From: an uncultured Flavobacteriales bacterium
GTDB taxonomy: Bacteria > Bacteroidota > Bacteroidia > Flavobacteriales_F > PHOS-HE28
Assembly: GCA_937872175.1 (NCBI GenBank)
Contig: CALMPI010000002.1
Location: 62,001-126,000, forward strand
Direction: 5' to 3'
DNA: 64,000 nucleotides
Shown: positions 62,130 to 64,000 of the stretch, piece after piece
Position numbering within the stretch: position 1 is the first letter of the stretch
How the letters are laid out: each line of letters begins with the position of its first letter
Position numbers and translations under genes: made by a program
Notes under the pieces: model-generated
Databases searched by the model: none
Told to the model about the DNA's origin: nothing
What the model saw: only the letters and a program-made list of their open reading frames with translations

Positions 62130-63788
62130 GTGCGCGACCTCATCCATCTGAGCCTGTCCCTGCTGGGCGGTGTGCTGCTTACCCTCGCGTGGCCCGCATC
62201 CGGTGGAGTCTCTCCGCTGCTGTTCGTGGGCCTGGTGCCCTTCATGCTCGTGGTGGAGCTGCGCTGCCCTCCTGACGAGCGCTGCGCCCAGCGCGGCACC
62301 GGGTGGATCCTCTTTGCAGGGCTTGCGCTCTGGAATCTGGTGACCACCTCGTGGCTGGGCCAGGTGCAGGAGAGCTGGGACACCCGGATCCTGCTTGGTG
62401 TGGGCGTGATGCTGGCGAACGCCGGCCTGCAGCTCATCGCCTTCGCGATCGGTCGACGGGTGCGTCGCCGGTACGGCCGCTGGGCGGGATGGGCCGCCTT
62501 CGCCGCATGGTGGATGGCCTGGGAGGTGATGCACATGCGGTGGGACCTCCAGTGGCCGTGGCTCACCTTGGGCAACGGCTTCGCCGTACGTCCGCAGTGG
62601 GTGCAGTGGTACGAGCTCACCGGCCACCTCGGCGGCTCGCTATGGGTGCTCGTCTCCAACCTCCTCGTGCTGCATTGGTTCCTCATGGGGGGCATCCGGA
62701 AGGCGGCCTGGCCCCCTCTGCTGCTGATGACCCTACCGGTACTGGTCTCCTGGGTGCGTTTCGTCACCTACGACGAACGCGGTGGCGCTGTGGAGGTCGT
62801 GGTGGTGCAACCGAACATCGACCCCTACTCGGAGAAGTTCGGCGGCATCGATCCGTTGACGCAGCTGGAGGGCATGCTTGCGCTCGCCGAACCGCGGATG
62901 ACCGACAGCACCCGGTTGCTGCTGCTGCCGGAGACCGCTCTGCAGGAGCCTTCGCGTGTGTTCATCACTGAGACCGGTGGGTTGGAGTTGCAAGGCCTCT
63001 GGGAGAACGATCTCGAGGCCTCTGGAAGCGTGCAGCGCATCCGCGCCTGGCAGAAGAGCCATTCGCGCTGCGCCGTGCTGGCCGGCATGTCCAGCTCCCG
63101 GTTGCTTGGCAAGGACGAGCGCACAGTGACGGCACGCCCCATCGGCGGTACCGATCGGCAGTACGACGCGGCCAATGCAGCCCTCTTCGTCGCACCGGAT
63201 GCGCCCGCCGCCGCCTATCGCAAGAGCAAGCTCGTCGCCGGGGTGGAGCTTCTTCCGTTCGAGGCCCTTCTCGGCGGCCTGGAGGCGCTGTCGATCGACA
63301 TGGGCGGCACCACCGGCAGCCTGGCCCAACAGGAGGAACGCACGGTGTTCCGGCCGGCTGATGGCCGCTACGGAGCGGCTCCGGTGATCTGTTACGAATC
63401 CGTCTTCGGTGACTACGTGGCCGATTACGTGCGCAACGGGGCCGACCTTATCGCCATCATCACGAACGATGGATGGTGGGGCGACAGTTACGGTCACCGG
63501 CAGCACCTGGCCTATGCGAGCCTTCGGGCGATCGAATGTCGAAGGGCCATCGCCCGGTCCGCGAACACGGGTATCAGTTGTTTCGTCGATCAACGCGGGG
63601 TCATCCATCAACCCACCGCTTGGTGGCAAGAGGCCGTGATCCGGGAGACCGTCCTGCTGAACAAGGATCGGACCCCGTTCGTGGTGCTCGGTGAGGTGTT
63701 GAGCTGGGCGGCCCTGTTCGCCGGTGCGGCCGCGTTATCGGCCGCCTTCCTGCCAGGGGGCCTCGCGCGGCGGCGGGCGCGGGAATGA
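62130..63788 (+). CDS. lnt: Apolipoprotein N-acyltransferase
   Basis: A 552-residue Lnt, which adds the third acyl chain to lipoproteins in the inner membrane. About six N-terminal membrane segments precede a nitrilase-fold domain. The catalytic triad can be read as Glu268 (LLLLPETAL), Lys365 (YRKSKLV) and Cys421 (APVICYESVFG). A final hydrophobic segment lies near residues 520-545. GTG start at 62130 is supported by the promoter box just upstream. It would process the many lipoproteins in this window. Confidence 0.94.
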   Translation: MRDLIHLSLSLLGGVLLTLAWPASGGVSPLLFVGLVPFMLVVELRCPPDERCAQRGTGWILFAGLALWNLVTTSWLGQVQESWDTRILLGVGVMLANAGLQLIAFAIGRRVRRRYGRWAGWAAFAAWWMAWEVMHMRWDLQWPWLTLGNGFAVRPQWVQWYELTGHLGGSLWVLVSNLLVLHWFLMGGIRKAAWPPLLLMTLPVLVSWVRFVTYDERGGAVEVVVVQPNIDPYSEKFGGIDPLTQLEGMLALAEPRMTDSTRLLLLPETALQEPSRVFITETGGLELQGLWENDLEASGSVQRIRAWQKSHSRCAVLAGMSSSRLLGKDERTVTARPIGGTDRQYDAANAALFVAPDAPAAAYRKSKLVAGVELLPFEALLGGLEALSIDMGGTTGSLAQQEERTVFRPADGRYGAAPVICYESVFGDYVADYVRNGADLIAIITNDGWWGDSYGHRQHLAYASLRAIECRRAIARSANTGISCFVDQRGVIHQPTAWWQEAVIRETVLLNKDRTPFVVLGEVLSWAALFAGAAALSAAFLPGGLARRRARE

Positions 63789-63814
63789 GAAGGGGCGCCT
63801 CCAAGCGCCCCTTC
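63789..63814. terminator. Bidirectional hairpin terminator after lnt
   Basis: GAAGGGGCGC and GCGCCCCTTC, a perfect 10-bp stem with loop CTCCAA, directly after the lnt stop and 19 nt from the stop of the convergent gene. No long U-tract. Confidence 0.75.
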
Positions 63815-63833
63815 GTGATCGTTCCGTTCGCGC

Positions 63834-64000
63834 TTATTGCAAGTGCACCCGCCGGCTCATCAGGTTGCCGCTGTTCTCCAGCCGCACCACATAGATGCCC
63901 GTGGCGATGGACTCCGTGGGTACCACCAATTGCGTGATCCCGTTCGCGATCGCGGTGCGGGGCCGCGTGGTCATCACCTTACCCTGCGCATCGAGGAGGG
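63834..64000 (-). CDS. 3' end of a T9SS cargo protein (truncated by window edge)
   Basis: The last 55 codons of a gene that continues beyond the window, ending at the TAA at 63834-63836. The reading is LLDAQGKVMTTR ... GITQLVVPTESIATGIYVVRLENSGNLMSRRVHLQ (given in part), a typical T9SS type A sorting domain with the GIYVVRL strand and a basic C-terminus. The protein is exported and presumably cleaved by a PorU-type sortase. Nothing can be said of its main body. Confidence 0.85.
   Translation of the reverse strand, partial: LLDAQGKVMTTRPRTAIANGITQLVVPTESIATGIYVVRLENSGNLMSRRVHLQ

Overview
The window is a GC-rich, gene-dense stretch of a Bacteroidota chromosome, most likely an uncultured Flavobacteriales-type lineage. 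The evidence is five proteins with type IX secretion (T9SS) C-terminal sorting domains, a PorV/PorQ-family protein next to a PorU2-like C25 peptidase, a DUF5686 outer-membrane protein, PurS, a kynureninase/kynurenine monooxygenase pair, no recognisable Shine-Dalgarno sequences, and Bacteroidota-type TAnnTTTG promoter elements. I see no rRNA, tRNA, CRISPR array, IS element or prophage. No stretch longer than about 210 bases lacks a gene.

Layout. 0-0.7 kb: a secreted acetolactate decarboxylase-like protein. 0.7-12.9 kb: a sulfur island of three minus-strand operons and one plus-strand SulP transporter. Operon A is rhodanese, small YgaP-like membrane protein, thioredoxin, rhodanese lipoprotein. 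Operon B is a DsrE protein and an OprD-like porin. Operon C is an ArsR regulator, TauE/SafE exporter, CstB-like persulfide dioxygenase-rhodanese, two YeeE/YedE half-transporters, a TsdA-like dihaem cytochrome, a SoxB-like Tat-exported protein and Dps. All three operon promoters carry the same CRP/FNR-type palindrome (GTGA[C/T]-N4-GTCAC) at exactly the same distance from the -7 box, so they look like one regulon. No SoxXA, SoxYZ or SoxCD is present, so this is a candidate non-canonical thiosulfate/persulfide oxidation system.

12.9-18.6 kb: housekeeping genes (RNase D, YgiD-type dioxygenase, mannose-1-phosphate guanylyltransferase, SprT-like protease, a small CDCPxW lipoprotein, MlaE/MlaF lipid-transport ABC pair). 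18.6-26.3 kb: four tandem, related, T9SS-exported proteins. 26.5-33.8 kb: glycine decarboxylase, two membrane/envelope proteins, kynU and kmo. 33.8-41.5 kb: two paralogous 1.1-kilo-residue VCBS/FG-GAP/ASPIC-UnbV lipoproteins flanking an outer-membrane protein gene. 41.5-48 kb: a glyoxalase II-like hydrolase, a very large propeller-plus-Omp85-like-barrel protein, half-size TSUP permease, M20 amidohydrolase, and a lipoprotein gene broken at a G8 tract. 48-56 kb: RecQ, TatC, DUF5686, LptB, PurS, PssA. 56-64 kb: PorV-like, PorU2-like, Lnt, and the 3' end of another T9SS cargo gene.

Two genome-scale signals recur. First, a TAnnTTTG-like -7 box lies only 4-10 nt before many start codons, implying leaderless or nearly leaderless mRNAs. 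Second, intergenic REP-like palindromes (GTCGACCC-N3-GGGTCGAC with a GTAG-type head) occur three times.
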